DNA from: Tidjanibacter sp. | GTDB taxonomy: Bacteria > Bacteroidota > Bacteroidia > Bacteroidales > Rikenellaceae | Direction of reading: 5' to 3' | Length of the DNA: 64,000 nucleotides | NCBI GenBank assembly: GCA_017936605.1 | Contig: JAGBFH010000021.1 | Location: 1-64,000, forward strand | Notes under the pieces: model-generated | What the model saw: the letters and a program-made list of their open reading frames with translations, nothing else | Told to the model about the DNA's origin: nothing | Database searches by the model: none | Program-made: the position numbers and the translations under genes | Shown here: positions 32,621 to 41,697 of the stretch, one piece after another | Layout: every line of letters begins with the position of its first letter | Numbering within the stretch: the first letter of the stretch is position 1

Positions 32621-33990
32621 AGTGGCTGCTGGTTTTTGATTCGATTACTTGGCGACACATTTTCCTCCACCTCTACGGCTTGGTGGTAGAAAGCGAGTTC
32701 TACGCCTTTTTTGTGTGGGAAATTAAATGCGATTGCCTCGTTGATGTTGCGCAACAAAACCTCGCTCGGTATCTGAACATCCGACAGTTGGAATAGTTTG
32801 TGAGCATACATCAACTCGGAGCCAGAGGCGAGTTTACCCTGCACCATCACATTTGAGAGGGCTGGGTGCAATCCCATACCCGAAGTGATGGCCGACACCG
32901 AGGCATCCGATATTTTCAGCTGGCTCTCGACAAAGTCCTTCATCTTTTGGTCGATAGGCTCAACCTTCCAAGAAACAACTTCGTTCGAGTCCGCATCGTA
33001 ACAATCCACGGTGTGAAGGAACTTGCCAGAGTTCTTGTCGCCCGACAACACCTCCGTCAAATGATTGAGTTGCTCTGTCATCGCTGCGTTGATAGCTACA
33101 TCAAGGTCTTCACTGCTCCACTCAGGGTGGCTGTCTGCAAGCACGCTTCTTTTTTTCTCCCAGAAAACTTGTGGAGAGTGAACGTGGTAGGCTACATTTA
33201 TACCATTTTCAGTAACATACTTGAAGATGGTGGGTATGTTGGAGCCTCGCAAAATCCAATTCAGTGAGCCAAAGTATTGAGGAACGGAATAAAAATCACG
33301 ACCATAGGCCGCACTTCTATTGTAGGATGCCGACACTGGGTGCGCTGCGGGATTCGCTCGGTCAAACACTGGCAAGGTCGTAATACCTGTGGTGTAACAG
33401 CCACGCTCAAAATCACCAACAACAATATGTGAAACATCCGCCAAATTACGGCTATCTACCCACTCCAAGCGACAGTTGCTTGCGGGTAGGTGCTCAAGGT
33501 GGCTGATACGAGCGGGGCGACCAATTCGCCACCCCCTCTCCAAGAAATGAGCTGTGAAGAAGCACCTCAAATGGAGATAGTCGCTCATACATCCTTTGAT
33601 GTAGCCTTTATAATCCCAGCCGTCGAGCCACGCCTGAATCTCGTCATCCTGCAACCACAACCTACGAGGCTTGCCATCATCGTAAACAATTTTCGACAGA
33701 TATAGACCTTGGCCATATAACAATCCCATCTGGCGGTCTATGATGCCCGGAGCGAGGTTATTCGCCTCGACAATATCTCTTATCTGCGAAGGAAAGGTGT
33801 TGAAGGTACCCCAAGGCACGATGGAACGCCCACCTACACTAATCGGCAGAGCCTCCCAATTTCGAGACGAGAGAAGTTGCCAAGCGAGGCCACTATTGTC
33901 CTCTTTGGTACGAGTAGAGATAGCATACACTGCGGTATCGAGATGCAAAGCAACGCTATCCTTGTCAATTTGTTTGAGTTGTTTTTTCAT
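32617..33990 (-). CDS. Phage portal protein
   Basis: 457 residues. N-terminal wing and stem regions, GLLYGQGLYLSKI near residue 88, and the C-terminal ISDASVSAITSGMGLHPALS with GKLASGSELMYAHKLF match the portal fold, where a dodecamer forms the DNA channel at the capsid vertex. Length fits. It lies between late promoter P4 and neck genes, apart from the terminase and capsid genes of the P5 operon. Confidence 0.8.
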   Translation of the reverse strand: MKKQLKQIDKDSVALHLDTAVYAISTRTKEDNSGLAWQLLSSRNWEALPISVGGRSIVPWGTFNTFPSQIRDIVEANNLAPGIIDRQMGLLYGQGLYLSKIVYDDGKPRRLWLQDDEIQAWLDGWDYKGYIKGCMSDYLHLRCFFTAHFLERGWRIGRPARISHLEHLPASNCRLEWVDSRNLADVSHIVVGDFERGCYTTGITTLPVFDRANPAAHPVSASYNRSAAYGRDFYSVPQYFGSLNWILRGSNIPTIFKYVTENGINVAYHVHSPQVFWEKKRSVLADSHPEWSSEDLDVAINAAMTEQLNHLTEVLSGDKNSGKFLHTVDCYDADSNEVVSWKVEPIDQKMKDFVESQLKISDASVSAITSGMGLHPALSNVMVQGKLASGSELMYAHKLFQLSDVQIPSEVLLRNINEAIAFNFPHKKGVELAFYHQAVEVEENVSPSNRIKNQQPL

Positions 33991-34262
33991 TATTTCAATT
34001 CTAAATCTATGCCATTGAATGTCAACAATAGAGGCTGGTAGAACCTCTTCTGCTCGCCTGTGTCGAGGTCGATATATGACTCGACAATATCTGCGTGCTT
34101 ATGATACTCACGACGCTCCCTTTTTCCGAGCCTTGCGTTGGCAACGGCTACAACCCCCTTGCTTGTTCCCTTAGTTGAATTGTAGGACACGAACGAGAAC
34201 GAGAACGGTATCTTTTCAGAGGACAGACGCCTCATTTCAGCGAGTGCAGAGTATACTTCCAT
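33990..34262 (-). CDS. Hypothetical protein before the portal gene
   Basis: 90 residues with a beta-rich middle (IPFSFSFVSYNSTKGTSKGVV) and KRERREYHKHADIVES. Its stop overlaps the portal start by one base. First gene behind late promoter P4. Function unknown. Confidence 0.6.
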   Translation of the reverse strand: MEVYSALAEMRRLSSEKIPFSFSFVSYNSTKGTSKGVVAVANARLGKRERREYHKHADIVESYIDLDTGEQKRFYQPLLLTFNGIDLELK

Positions 34263-34266
34263 AGGT

Positions 34267-34305
34267 CAAAATTAGGCCTATGGAGGGCCAAAGAAAAGGA
34301 CATCC
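34267..34305 (-). promoter_or_regulatory. Phage late promoter P4 (portal operon)
   Basis: Minus strand: GGATGTCCTTT (plus 34295-34305), exactly 20 bp, TAATTTTG (plus 34267-34274), 4 bp before the start at 34262, so the transcript would be almost leaderless. Confidence 0.8.
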
Positions 34306-34737
34306 GATAGAGAAGAATATAATCCCTTAAACGAGGCGTGAAAATCCGATTCCGAACGCCGAACCCCCGATTTTTCAATGAGTTTCCGAGTTGAAAAATC
34401 GAAATTTTTTTGAGTTTCAGCAGATTAAGTAACTGAATTGCGACAATTCAGTTACTTAATCACACAAAGAACCCCGCCCCGCCCTCTCGTACATTTGCGA
34501 CCGCACCTCCCCGCAAAAATGGATATATGACAAAATCCCACCGTAAACATAGATGTCGCAGGGCGACACCGCACTAAAAAATCCCACCATAAACACAGAT
34601 GTCGCAAGGCGACACCACTTTTCAAACCTCTTGGCAGTGAGAGCGTAAGGGCTCCCTTGCTCGATTGTCAAAGTAAACAATAGATATCGGAGCGGTTTTG
34701 TGCAGTGGTATATTTCTCCTTACCACAAGCCACAAAA
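34306..34737. other. Structured region upstream of the portal operon
   Basis: No convincing gene. It holds a perfect 17-bp inverted repeat (34424-34440 with 34444-34460, loop CGA), two imperfect 46-bp direct repeats (34532-34576 and 34578-34621) each with a small GTCGC/GCGAC hairpin, and an open minus-strand frame of 74 codons (34456-34680) over the repeats, which I consider doubtful. Confidence 0.65.
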
Positions 34738-34763
34738 AAAAGCCACGCCGAAGCGTGGCTTTT
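34730..34763 (-). terminator. Terminator after the ArdC-like gene
   Basis: AGCCACGC/GCGTGGCT with T8 on the minus strand. Confidence 0.85.
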
Positions 34764-34820
34764 ATGCGGAGATACCGCTTTGCCCGCCCGCCATTTTTTT
34801 GGCGGGGGCATCCAATCTGA

Positions 34821-35327
34821 TTAGTCAAGTATGGAGCCATCTATCTCGATAGTGGCGCAAATGGTAGGCTCTGGAATATATGCCTCTTCCGTTTCCGTTC
34901 CTGCCTCGGTGCGTTGGTTAGGTCTTACTACATCGAGGTTTGAAAATAGAAACGCCAACGGGAAAAATTCATATTGGCGGGCGAGGCGTTCCGACTCGGT
35001 AAGGGTGGCGAGTTCTTCCTCGGTAATTGCGGGGGTCCCCTTGCGAGGTTGTCCCCATACCACCGTAGCCTTGGCACCCTTGCGGATAGTAGCGCCCTCT
35101 TCTTTCCACTCGTTGAAAGTCTTATACTCGGTTACTCCCTCTTTCTCGTACACAAAATTAAGGAGTATAAAGTTAATGGTGCGCCCTGCCCAATAAAGCT
35201 CGCCCTCTATGGTTGTGGCAGATTTTTTGAGGTTCTCCCTAATTTTGCGTGCCTCCTCGCTGGCGAGAATGAGGGCTGCTCTCTTGGGGTTCATCTTTTT
35301 AGTGGTGGGGGTGTTGTTCGTTTCCAT
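34821..35327 (-). CDS. ArdC-like N-terminal domain protein (ssDNA-binding)
   Basis: 168 residues from METNNTPTTKKM at 35327. The core TINFILLNFVYEKEGVTEYKTF followed by EWKEEGATIRKGAKATVVWG and FPLAFLFSNLDV matches the ArdC N-terminal (DUF1738) fold, which binds single-stranded DNA and, in plasmids, protects incoming DNA from restriction. No C-terminal metalloprotease domain is present, so this is the binding domain alone. An antirestriction role in a phage is plausible but unproven. Confidence 0.7.
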   Translation of the reverse strand: METNNTPTTKKMNPKRAALILASEEARKIRENLKKSATTIEGELYWAGRTINFILLNFVYEKEGVTEYKTFNEWKEEGATIRKGAKATVVWGQPRKGTPAITEEELATLTESERLARQYEFFPLAFLFSNLDVVRPNQRTEAGTETEEAYIPEPTICATIEIDGSILD

Positions 35328-35385
35328 TGTTTTTGTATTTTTGTAGTGCATTTCGTTATTTGTTCCGCTTGGGACTTTTAGCGCA

Positions 35386-35412
35386 GAGGGGGAGGCGGTC
35401 TCCCCCTCTATT
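35386..35412 (+). terminator. Hairpin between two minus-strand genes
   Basis: AGAGGGGGAG/CTCCCCCTCT stem, T-rich on the plus-strand side. It may end the 35435-35971 transcript. Confidence 0.5.
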
Positions 35413-35434
35413 TTTGTGTCTGCGCTTTCGTTGA

Positions 35435-35971
35435 TTAGGCTGCAAGGTCTGCACTCAACTGCTCTTTCTTTGCCACCATTCGGTTTTTTAAGTCCTCCAA
35501 AATGGAGTTTATCAACTCCTTATTTGACACCGACAAAACGGTTTCATCTTTGTAGTTGTTGGGGGCAACGAGGCGGAGGCGGTAAACTTCTCGTGTGTCG
35601 GCAAAGTCTGCCACCTCTGCGTTTTCCTCCTCGACTTTCTCAATCAGCCCCTCGATGTGTGCAATCATCGAGTTGTAACTCTTGTATCGCTCGGCGAGTT
35701 CCTCTTTCCTGTGGTAATAAGCGATGCGCTCCTCAATCGTTTGAGGCTCTTGTCGGAGTTGCGATTTTAACTGCTTTATCTCCTCTTCGAGTTTGGCGAG
35801 TTTGGGGTCGGGAGTAACAATCTCGCCAGTGGCGGTGTCTACTTTCACACCCTCGGCTGTGATAGTTTCGGCGACTGCACCCTCTTTGGGAGCGGTTGCG
35901 GGTTTGTTGGTTTCGGGCTTTGCGACTGCACCCTCTTTGGGAGCGGTTGCGGGTTTGGTGTTGTTTTTCAT
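35435..35971 (-). CDS. Coiled-coil phage protein with duplicated N-terminal motif
   Basis: 178 residues. The N-terminus repeats KPATAPKEGAVA twice (also visible as a DNA repeat), a flexible Ala/Pro-rich linker. Residues about 55-115 form a charged coiled coil (KLAKLEEEIKQLKSQLRQEP). Pairs with the ArdC-like gene on the same strand. Function unknown. Confidence 0.6.
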   Translation of the reverse strand: MKNNTKPATAPKEGAVAKPETNKPATAPKEGAVAETITAEGVKVDTATGEIVTPDPKLAKLEEEIKQLKSQLRQEPQTIEERIAYYHRKEELAERYKSYNSMIAHIEGLIEKVEEENAEVADFADTREVYRLRLVAPNNYKDETVLSVSNKELINSILEDLKNRMVAKKEQLSADLAA

Positions 35972-36081
35972 AGTGTTGTATTGTTTTAGTTTGTCGGGTA
36001 TGCCCCCGACGGGCTTGTGATATCATCGGACTGCCGAGTGAGTAACCTTTTTATTCAATGCTCGGCTTAGTGTGGAATGCC
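35972..36081. other. Upstream region of the coiled-coil gene
   Basis: No -7 box or late box seen. A GCCCTA/TAGGGC hairpin (about 36079-36094) overlaps the stop of the possible small ORF to the right. Confidence 0.4.
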
Positions 36082-36219
36082 CTATTCGTAGGGCTTGTGT
36101 AACTCAATTCTCAACATTTCAAAGAACTCCTGAACATCATCGTTCAGCCTCGTTTCGTGAACCTTTTCGGTGCGGTAATTCAGTGCCGAATTTTCATAGA
36201 ACAAATAGATGCGAAGCAC
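36082..36219 (-). CDS. Possible small ORF (45 residues, GTG start)
   Basis: From GTG 36219: VLRIYLFYENSALNYRTEKV, then HETRLNDDVQEFFEMLRIEL and HKPYE. The composition and regular amphipathic pattern look coding, but the start is non-ATG and there is no neighbour overlap. It may be a remnant of a longer gene. The stretch 36220-36463 beside it shows no further gene. Confidence 0.35.
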   Translation of the reverse strand: MLRIYLFYENSALNYRTEKVHETRLNDDVQEFFEMLRIELHKPYE

Positions 36220-36460
36220 CTCTAAGCCTCACCAAGGGTTGGCCATCTTTTTTTTGCGAAAATTTCTTCAGAGTGCCCACAGGGTAAATTTTCACATCAA
36301 CGACTTGAAAAAAATATGGTCGTTCATTGGTAGGTGAAAATCGGTGGCTGTTACTTTGCGCCGTGAAAGGAGGAGAAAGGGGGCAGTACAATGATGAGGA
36401 GCTCGATGTCGAGAATGAACACAAAGAGCAGCGAGGGGATTCCATACAAGGAAGCAGAGC

Positions 36461-36490
36461 AAAAAAATAGGTGCCCAATGGAGCACCTAT
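36461..36490 (-). terminator. Terminator of the head/packaging operon
   Basis: ATAGGTGC/GCACCTAT stem (36468-36490) with a T7 tract on the minus strand, 5 bp after the terminase stop. Confidence 0.85.
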
Positions 36491-36494
36491 ACCT

Positions 36495-38261
36495 TTATCC
36501 GACGAAAGTCGACGGCTTGTTGCCCGCAGAACGGGCAATCTCGCGCCACTCTGGGCGCATTACCAAATACTTGAATGCGTCGGTTGCATTCGTGGATTCT
36601 GTGGGCAAACGAGAGGCTTCAAGCCTCTCTCCGCTTTTGTCCTTCTTAATCAACCCATCCCTAACGAGTGTTCGGGCATTTTCCAGCGGTATCCTAAGAT
36701 ATTTGGCCGTGTAGTAGTCGATACGCACTTTCGGGAGCTGTGGTAAATCTTCCCCCAATAAATGAAGTTGAAAGTAATACTCTTCGGTTTGACCGATATT
36801 GCCTTGGCCAAGCGACATCAAGTCCACTCGCCAGCCGGTACGCTTGCCATCCTTATCTTTTTCAAGGGCCGACTTTAACTCTGTGGCTTTGTCTTGGTTT
36901 ATCTTCTTGTTTTGGTTTCCCGAACGGTCATAGTACAACTTTATCACCTTCTGCTTGTGGTGAGCAAAGTAGCGGAGGAACTTGTCGGCTAACTCTCTCA
37001 AATGTGAAGGAGGTAGGGTGTAGAAGAACGCCAGCACCCTCAGAACTCTGTCAGTTGCCGTGCGAGATGATTGAGCCACAACCATTGAACACATATTACC
37101 GAAATCGACACCAAGTTCAATCGGAGCATCCTCTTTGAGGTAGCGCAGAACTCGACAATCAGGCTCTTCAACAAGGGCGAACTGCTCGGCCGCTCGTTCA
37201 TCCACGCCATCGTAGTAGTAGTGGTGGTCTGCCAGACGAGTGTAGAAACGATTGCCTCCTTCTAAAGAAGGAAAACAGGAGAGAACCGCCGTATTAAAGT
37301 CGCCAAGTCGAGCAGCAATGCCGTCAGCGAACCAATCCTCCGTCAGAATGTCAGCATTGACATAGCTACTGCCACGAAGTAGCAAGACCTTCGCTTCATC
37401 TCGACATCGCACCTCCTCCCATCGAGCCTTCCAAAGACGAAGGCGAGCGTGAGCCTTCTTGACCAAGTCGGCATTGTCTGCGGTGGGGTCAGACAAATAC
37501 GACACCTTAGCCGCAGCATACTCCGATTGTGCCTCGTTGTAGACGAGGCCAACCTTGGCCACCAACAATAAGGCTTCTTTGTCCATATTCCGGGCTTGCT
37601 TGACCATCCACCCACTTTCGGCAGGGTGTGATGGATCATACATATCCGAGGTGAATGAGCAACCACGATAGTATGGCGAGTTGCCGAACTGTGGGCGATA
37701 GCCACGAATAGCCTTCATAGCATTAGCGACTTCGGCTTCCTTGAAATACTTACCCTCGTCGCCAAGAAGATGCACGCAGGAAACACCGGCGACAGACGAC
37801 GGTCTATCGAAGGAGCCAAAGTGCAAGTTCGCTCCGGTGTAGAATATCATTGTGCGCTTGTAAGTGTGCAGTTTGTTGACTGGATTCCAAAATCGAGGGC
37901 GAAGCCATCCGGGGAGGCACTCTTTCTCTCGCTCTGTGAATGTCGGAGGAGCCTTCTCTATCACAAAGTGAACACCTTCCCTCCACCCTTTGCGTTCCAA
38001 GCCTTCAAGGATGGCGGGAAGAACATTCGTAGACAGTGCAGCGAATGAATCTGCCACCCAAAGGAGCGGAGCTCCGGGCATCTCCTGCACGAGGTCTACC
38101 AACCTCTCGCACAAGATGTCGGTGGTCTTGGCAGAGCCTCGGCCGAGGATAGCATAGAGACAGCGAGGGCCAAGTAGCGAAACTATTTGAGCATACGCAT
38201 TTTGGTATTGCACCATCTGCGATGCAGACTCTTCCTCCTTAATCTTTTTCCTGTACCCCAT
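36495..38261 (-). CDS. terL: Terminase large subunit
   Basis: 588 residues. The ATPase domain has Walker A LGRGSAKTT (39-47) and Walker B VHLLGDE (near 165-171). The RNase-H-like nuclease domain has acidic residues in LGVDFG (near 392-397), LYYDRSGN (near 445) and TNATDAF (near 563-569). It packages DNA into proheads through the portal. It overlaps the small-subunit-like gene by 23 bp. Confidence 0.92.
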   Translation of the reverse strand: MGYRKKIKEEESASQMVQYQNAYAQIVSLLGPRCLYAILGRGSAKTTDILCERLVDLVQEMPGAPLLWVADSFAALSTNVLPAILEGLERKGWREGVHFVIEKAPPTFTEREKECLPGWLRPRFWNPVNKLHTYKRTMIFYTGANLHFGSFDRPSSVAGVSCVHLLGDEGKYFKEAEVANAMKAIRGYRPQFGNSPYYRGCSFTSDMYDPSHPAESGWMVKQARNMDKEALLLVAKVGLVYNEAQSEYAAAKVSYLSDPTADNADLVKKAHARLRLWKARWEEVRCRDEAKVLLLRGSSYVNADILTEDWFADGIAARLGDFNTAVLSCFPSLEGGNRFYTRLADHHYYYDGVDERAAEQFALVEEPDCRVLRYLKEDAPIELGVDFGNMCSMVVAQSSRTATDRVLRVLAFFYTLPPSHLRELADKFLRYFAHHKQKVIKLYYDRSGNQNKKINQDKATELKSALEKDKDGKRTGWRVDLMSLGQGNIGQTEEYYFQLHLLGEDLPQLPKVRIDYYTAKYLRIPLENARTLVRDGLIKKDKSGERLEASRLPTESTNATDAFKYLVMRPEWREIARSAGNKPSTFVG

Positions 38262-39192
38262 TGTTCAACACTTCTATAAAGTCAATATCTTCAATGTTCG
38301 CCTCCATACGCAAACGCTTCTTCACCCTATCGCTCACATCAAGGCTTTCGATTTGAGCAGCCAGCTTATCTCTATTTACCGACGGGAGACCGATGGTCTC
38401 AGGCGTAAGAGTGAGCACTCGTATTTGACGAGCGTAGAGCTCGGTTGGGAGCAAAGGTGGCTCATCGACATCCAGACGAAGGATGTGTGCTTGCTTTTCG
38501 AGTATCTTGGCGCACTCTGCATAGTCCTTGGGAGTGGTGGCTGCCTCACGAGCGAGGTGGTAGATAGAGTCAAGCTCATCTGCTATTTTGTTTCGCAAGG
38601 CCTCCTTGGTCGTTTTACGATTCGTGAAGAATAGCTCAGTTGCTTCGTGATAGACATCCGAGGCTCGCTCATACGACATCGAGAAGGGAGGAGCGACGAG
38701 GAATTTGACCGTTTTGGCTTTACCGTATTGCCCATCGAGCGACCACACCATCACCAGCAAGTCGATGTAGTGTTGCTCTTCATCAGACAGAGTACCGCGA
38801 CTGCCATTGGCGATGTAGTCCTGAATCCTAGCAAAGGTAGCGGAGTCGAGCGGAGCTCCAAACACATCCGCTTTGGACAACTCAAACGAACGGGTTCGCT
38901 TAACTTTATAGAACTCCTGTATGGCCGAGAAATTACCCTTAGCAGCCTCTTTGTATGGTTTGTTCTCTATCTCAAATTGCGTTCTCAATTTAGCCTGGTG
39001 CAGTATGCCGGCAATATCACTCATCGGGTTCTGCAAGTCGGCCTCAAGGTCGCACCGATTCCACCCAAAGAAGGCGGCGATGTCGGCTGTGGTCCACTCC
39101 AATGCACCGAGAGCATAGAGTTGTTCGCGCGTTTGTTCATCGAGCGCAATGTTCGATGTGGTGGCGATAGAAGTTGTAGACTTGTTCATCAT
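38239..39192 (-). CDS. terS: Putative terminase small subunit
   Basis: 317 residues. N-terminal HTH-like segment EQLYALGALEWTTADIAAFFGWNRCDLEAD (about 20-50), then a helical middle and tail. Place and overlap with terL fit the DNA-recognising small subunit, though it is longer than usual (typically 100-200 residues). The large size suggests an extra domain. Confidence 0.65.
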   Translation of the reverse strand: MMNKSTTSIATTSNIALDEQTREQLYALGALEWTTADIAAFFGWNRCDLEADLQNPMSDIAGILHQAKLRTQFEIENKPYKEAAKGNFSAIQEFYKVKRTRSFELSKADVFGAPLDSATFARIQDYIANGSRGTLSDEEQHYIDLLVMVWSLDGQYGKAKTVKFLVAPPFSMSYERASDVYHEATELFFTNRKTTKEALRNKIADELDSIYHLAREAATTPKDYAECAKILEKQAHILRLDVDEPPLLPTELYARQIRVLTLTPETIGLPSVNRDKLAAQIESLDVSDRVKKRLRMEANIEDIDFIEVLNNGVQEKD

Positions 39193-39736
39193 CTAAGAAG
39201 ATATATTGTTCGTATAGAGCGTTCTCACTAAAATTGCCAGAGCCACACACCACAAAGAAGTGGTCATTGGTTCGCATCAGAATAATCTTTGAGTGATTCC
39301 ACGCATAGGATATTGTTATGTTGCGACCATCGGCGAAGGCAACCATCTGGTCGTTCACCTTGGGCATACGGGAGCGAATAGAATCGGAGATTAAGATGTG
39401 AATGTGCTGGATTAAGCCGTCATCGTAACGACGACGCAGGGCAGCAAGTATTCGCTCGTTGATGGAGTATGTGGTGAACACCAAATCGGCGATGATACCG
39501 ATATGCTTACACACATAGGCGATGAAGGTGAATGCATTAAAACTCTTCATCGTCCAGAGAAACAGAGCCTCTCCTTTGTTTGGAACTTTTCCCATCAGAG
39601 ATTTAAGACTCACCACAGCTTCGGTGTGGAAATCTTCAAACTTTACCAAACGCTTTTCGCTTGGCGAAGGTACCGACTCCCTTGATGGTTCTGTTCCTGC
39701 GAATATGGCAGCAGCGTCAAAGAGCATAGTCGTCAA
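39137..39736 (-). CDS. Phospholipase D-like (HKD) domain protein
   Basis: 199 residues. One HKD-type motif, WNHSKIILMRTNDHFFVVCGSGN (about 141-165), with HxK and GSGN, fits single-domain PLD family nucleases that act as dimers. The Asp of HxKx4D is replaced by context I cannot place exactly. It overlaps terS by 56 bp and the upstream gene by 20 bp, so it belongs to the packaging operon. A DNA-processing role at packaging is an inference. Confidence 0.7.
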   Translation of the reverse strand: MTTMLFDAAAIFAGTEPSRESVPSPSEKRLVKFEDFHTEAVVSLKSLMGKVPNKGEALFLWTMKSFNAFTFIAYVCKHIGIIADLVFTTYSINERILAALRRRYDDGLIQHIHILISDSIRSRMPKVNDQMVAFADGRNITISYAWNHSKIILMRTNDHFFVVCGSGNFSENALYEQYIFLDDEQVYNFYRHHIEHCAR

Positions 39737-40406
39737 TCATTCGTTGCACCTCTATCAATTCTCGCCACTTTGCGTCTTTGCGCTTCTGCCTCGAAGCGAG
39801 CAGGTGAGGCTTGTTGCCTTTGCGAATCTCATTTTCAATGCGCCATATGGCTTCTTTCAAATTTCCCTCCTTCCGGATAAGGTCTTTGATAGACAACTTT
39901 CTGAGTGCATCCATCGAACGAGCCTCGGAGAAGATGCGATGTTTACCAAGGATAGTTCCGTGCTGTTTGAAGTAGTCTAGCTCCTCAAAGATGGCTCGGT
40001 TCTCAAGGAAGTTCTCAATCACCTCATTGGCCACAGAGTAGAACTCCTCATTTGAGCCACAAGAAGGGAGGCGACGATGTGCTTCGGTATAGTTGTGGTA
40101 TGCAGTGATTTTGTCGGCAGCCAAAGCCTTCAACTCGATTGGGCAGGTTCTGTCGGCGAGGAAGGGCCAGCTATCCCTGAACTTCTTTTGAGCGGGGGGC
40201 ACGGGGGGAACGCCCTGAGGTGCTTGCTGGCGAGGAGTTGCGTGTTTTGCGAGGGCGGAGACAAGCAGGTGGCCCAGAGCTGGGTTTGCCACAACCATTC
40301 GCTCAACAATAGGGTTGGGCGCATATAGCGATAGGAGCCGAAGTCCTTCTTGAACCTCGGCTCCTTCATCTAACCAGTGGCGAATATCAGCACCTCTGTT
40401 GGCCAT
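39717..40406 (-). CDS. Hypothetical packaging/head-module protein
   Basis: 229 residues, helical, with a Pro-rich linker (QQAPQGVPPVPPAQK, near 80-95) and a very basic C-terminal helix (KPHLLASRQKRKDAKWRELI). No family recognised. Four-base spacing and overlaps place it in the P5 operon. Confidence 0.6.
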   Translation of the reverse strand: MANRGADIRHWLDEGAEVQEGLRLLSLYAPNPIVERMVVANPALGHLLVSALAKHATPRQQAPQGVPPVPPAQKKFRDSWPFLADRTCPIELKALAADKITAYHNYTEAHRRLPSCGSNEEFYSVANEVIENFLENRAIFEELDYFKQHGTILGKHRIFSEARSMDALRKLSIKDLIRKEGNLKEAIWRIENEIRKGNKPHLLASRQKRKDAKWRELIEVQRMIDDYAL

Positions 40407-40410
40407 ACTG

Positions 40411-41115
40411 CTACTTCAGAAGCCAGTCGCGAAATGCCGGCTCTACGCCAGCAAGCGCATCGGGCGTGCTACAAACAACATACTTTTTGCGGTGAATCGA
40501 TTCGACGATGGTAGCGTGGCAGGGATTGCCCCTTGTGACGGGAGTCAGAACATTGCCCCACTGGAACGAAGCATCAACAGGGCGAATGCCAGCAGCCTTG
40601 TAGTAGGTGGCAAGAAACTCTTCGACATTTGATGGGTCGCCACCCTTCTCAATCACCTCTGCAAGGCGTTCAGCGTGCAATCGCATAGGGAGATGCGAAT
40701 CGAGAACTTGCGAGTTGTCCTTCATCACACGACGGAAGTACACACACATCTCCTCATAGGTCAACGAGTGGCAAGGCAGAGTGCCAGCCGACACAATCAC
40801 GAAGTCATCCGCAACTTCTCCTTTGGCGACAAGCTGCAAAGCTTCGTTGATTACACCAGATTCGCCACCCTCGACGAAGAGGATGTCGCCCGCATAGCAA
40901 CGCCTCCACACCTCCTTGACAAACTCCTGCATCTTATCAAAGAGTAGTACCACCAGTTTGGCTGCAGAACCCATCGTTTCGGCCACAGTGGATACAGCTT
41001 CAGCTGTCTCCTCTATCAACTCAGCCGTTGTCTGCTCAGACTGCTCAACAGCAGCGACAACTTCGGCGGGGAACCCCTCCGCCGAAGCCGTCTTTTTTGC
41101 TTTGGTGTTACTCAT
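40411..41115 (-). CDS. Hypothetical head-module protein
   Basis: 234 residues. Acidic, Ala/Glu-rich N-terminus (VEQSEQTTAELIEETAEAVS) and a mixed C-terminal domain (VIVSAGTLPCHSLTYEEMCV). Possibly a tail-assembly chaperone or scaffold-like protein. Ends 4 bp before the next gene downstream. Confidence 0.55.
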   Translation of the reverse strand: MSNTKAKKTASAEGFPAEVVAAVEQSEQTTAELIEETAEAVSTVAETMGSAAKLVVLLFDKMQEFVKEVWRRCYAGDILFVEGGESGVINEALQLVAKGEVADDFVIVSAGTLPCHSLTYEEMCVYFRRVMKDNSQVLDSHLPMRLHAERLAEVIEKGGDPSNVEEFLATYYKAAGIRPVDASFQWGNVLTPVTRGNPCHATIVESIHRKKYVVCSTPDALAGVEPAFRDWLLK

Positions 41116-41117
41116 AC

Positions 41118-41672
41118 TTACGCACTTTCGTTAGTGTAAGTCTCGTTCTCGGCAATGGTAACCTCTTTGCCAGAGTAGTATGCAGGGCCGAACATATCAA
41201 CCTGTTCCTGCTGGAATGTCAATGTTCGCTTGGTAGCCTCGCCGTTGAGAGTAGGCTCTACGGTCAAGAACAAAGGATTGCATACTCGGCCACAAACGGT
41301 CTGTTTTTTGCCTGCGCCATCACACTCGGTAACAATGGCCACAACACCTTTGTTAGCATACTTTTCAACGAAACCACGAATAGCGGCGGTGTCGCCAGGG
41401 TGGTCGAATTTGACACCATTCTTGAAACCTTTGCCATCGACCTCACCCTCCATTGCGGAGAGAACCTCAATGGTTTTCTGGGTGCCATAGACATTGATTG
41501 CCTTGCCATCAGCCGAAAGCGTATAGTCACCCGTCAAATTGGGGTCGCCCAGCTCACGAGTGGGTTCAGCGGTAATGATATCAACGGGGATGATAGTCAC
41601 CATCGCCTGCTTGGCGATGGGTGCGCCGCACCCATCAGCCTTTTTAGGAATACTTTTTACAATGTAGCTCAT
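41118..41672 (-). CDS. Putative tail tube / major structural protein
   Basis: 184 residues, beta-rich, with evenly spaced strands (MVTIIPVDIITAEPT, INVYGTQKTIEVLSAMEGEV, RTLTFQQEQVDMF). Size, beta content and the location after the major capsid gene suggest a tail-tube-type protein, but I see no diagnostic motif. Confidence 0.45.
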   Translation of the reverse strand: MSYIVKSIPKKADGCGAPIAKQAMVTIIPVDIITAEPTRELGDPNLTGDYTLSADGKAINVYGTQKTIEVLSAMEGEVDGKGFKNGVKFDHPGDTAAIRGFVEKYANKGVVAIVTECDGAGKKQTVCGRVCNPLFLTVEPTLNGEATKRTLTFQQEQVDMFGPAYYSGKEVTIAENETYTNESA

Positions 41673-41697
41673 AATACTATGCCTTTTTTAGTGAAAC

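Noticed and set aside
34456..34680. 74-codon minus-strand frame
   Set aside because: Spans two direct repeats and hairpins, has no neighbour overlap, and the protein is low in recognisable structure; left as doubtful.
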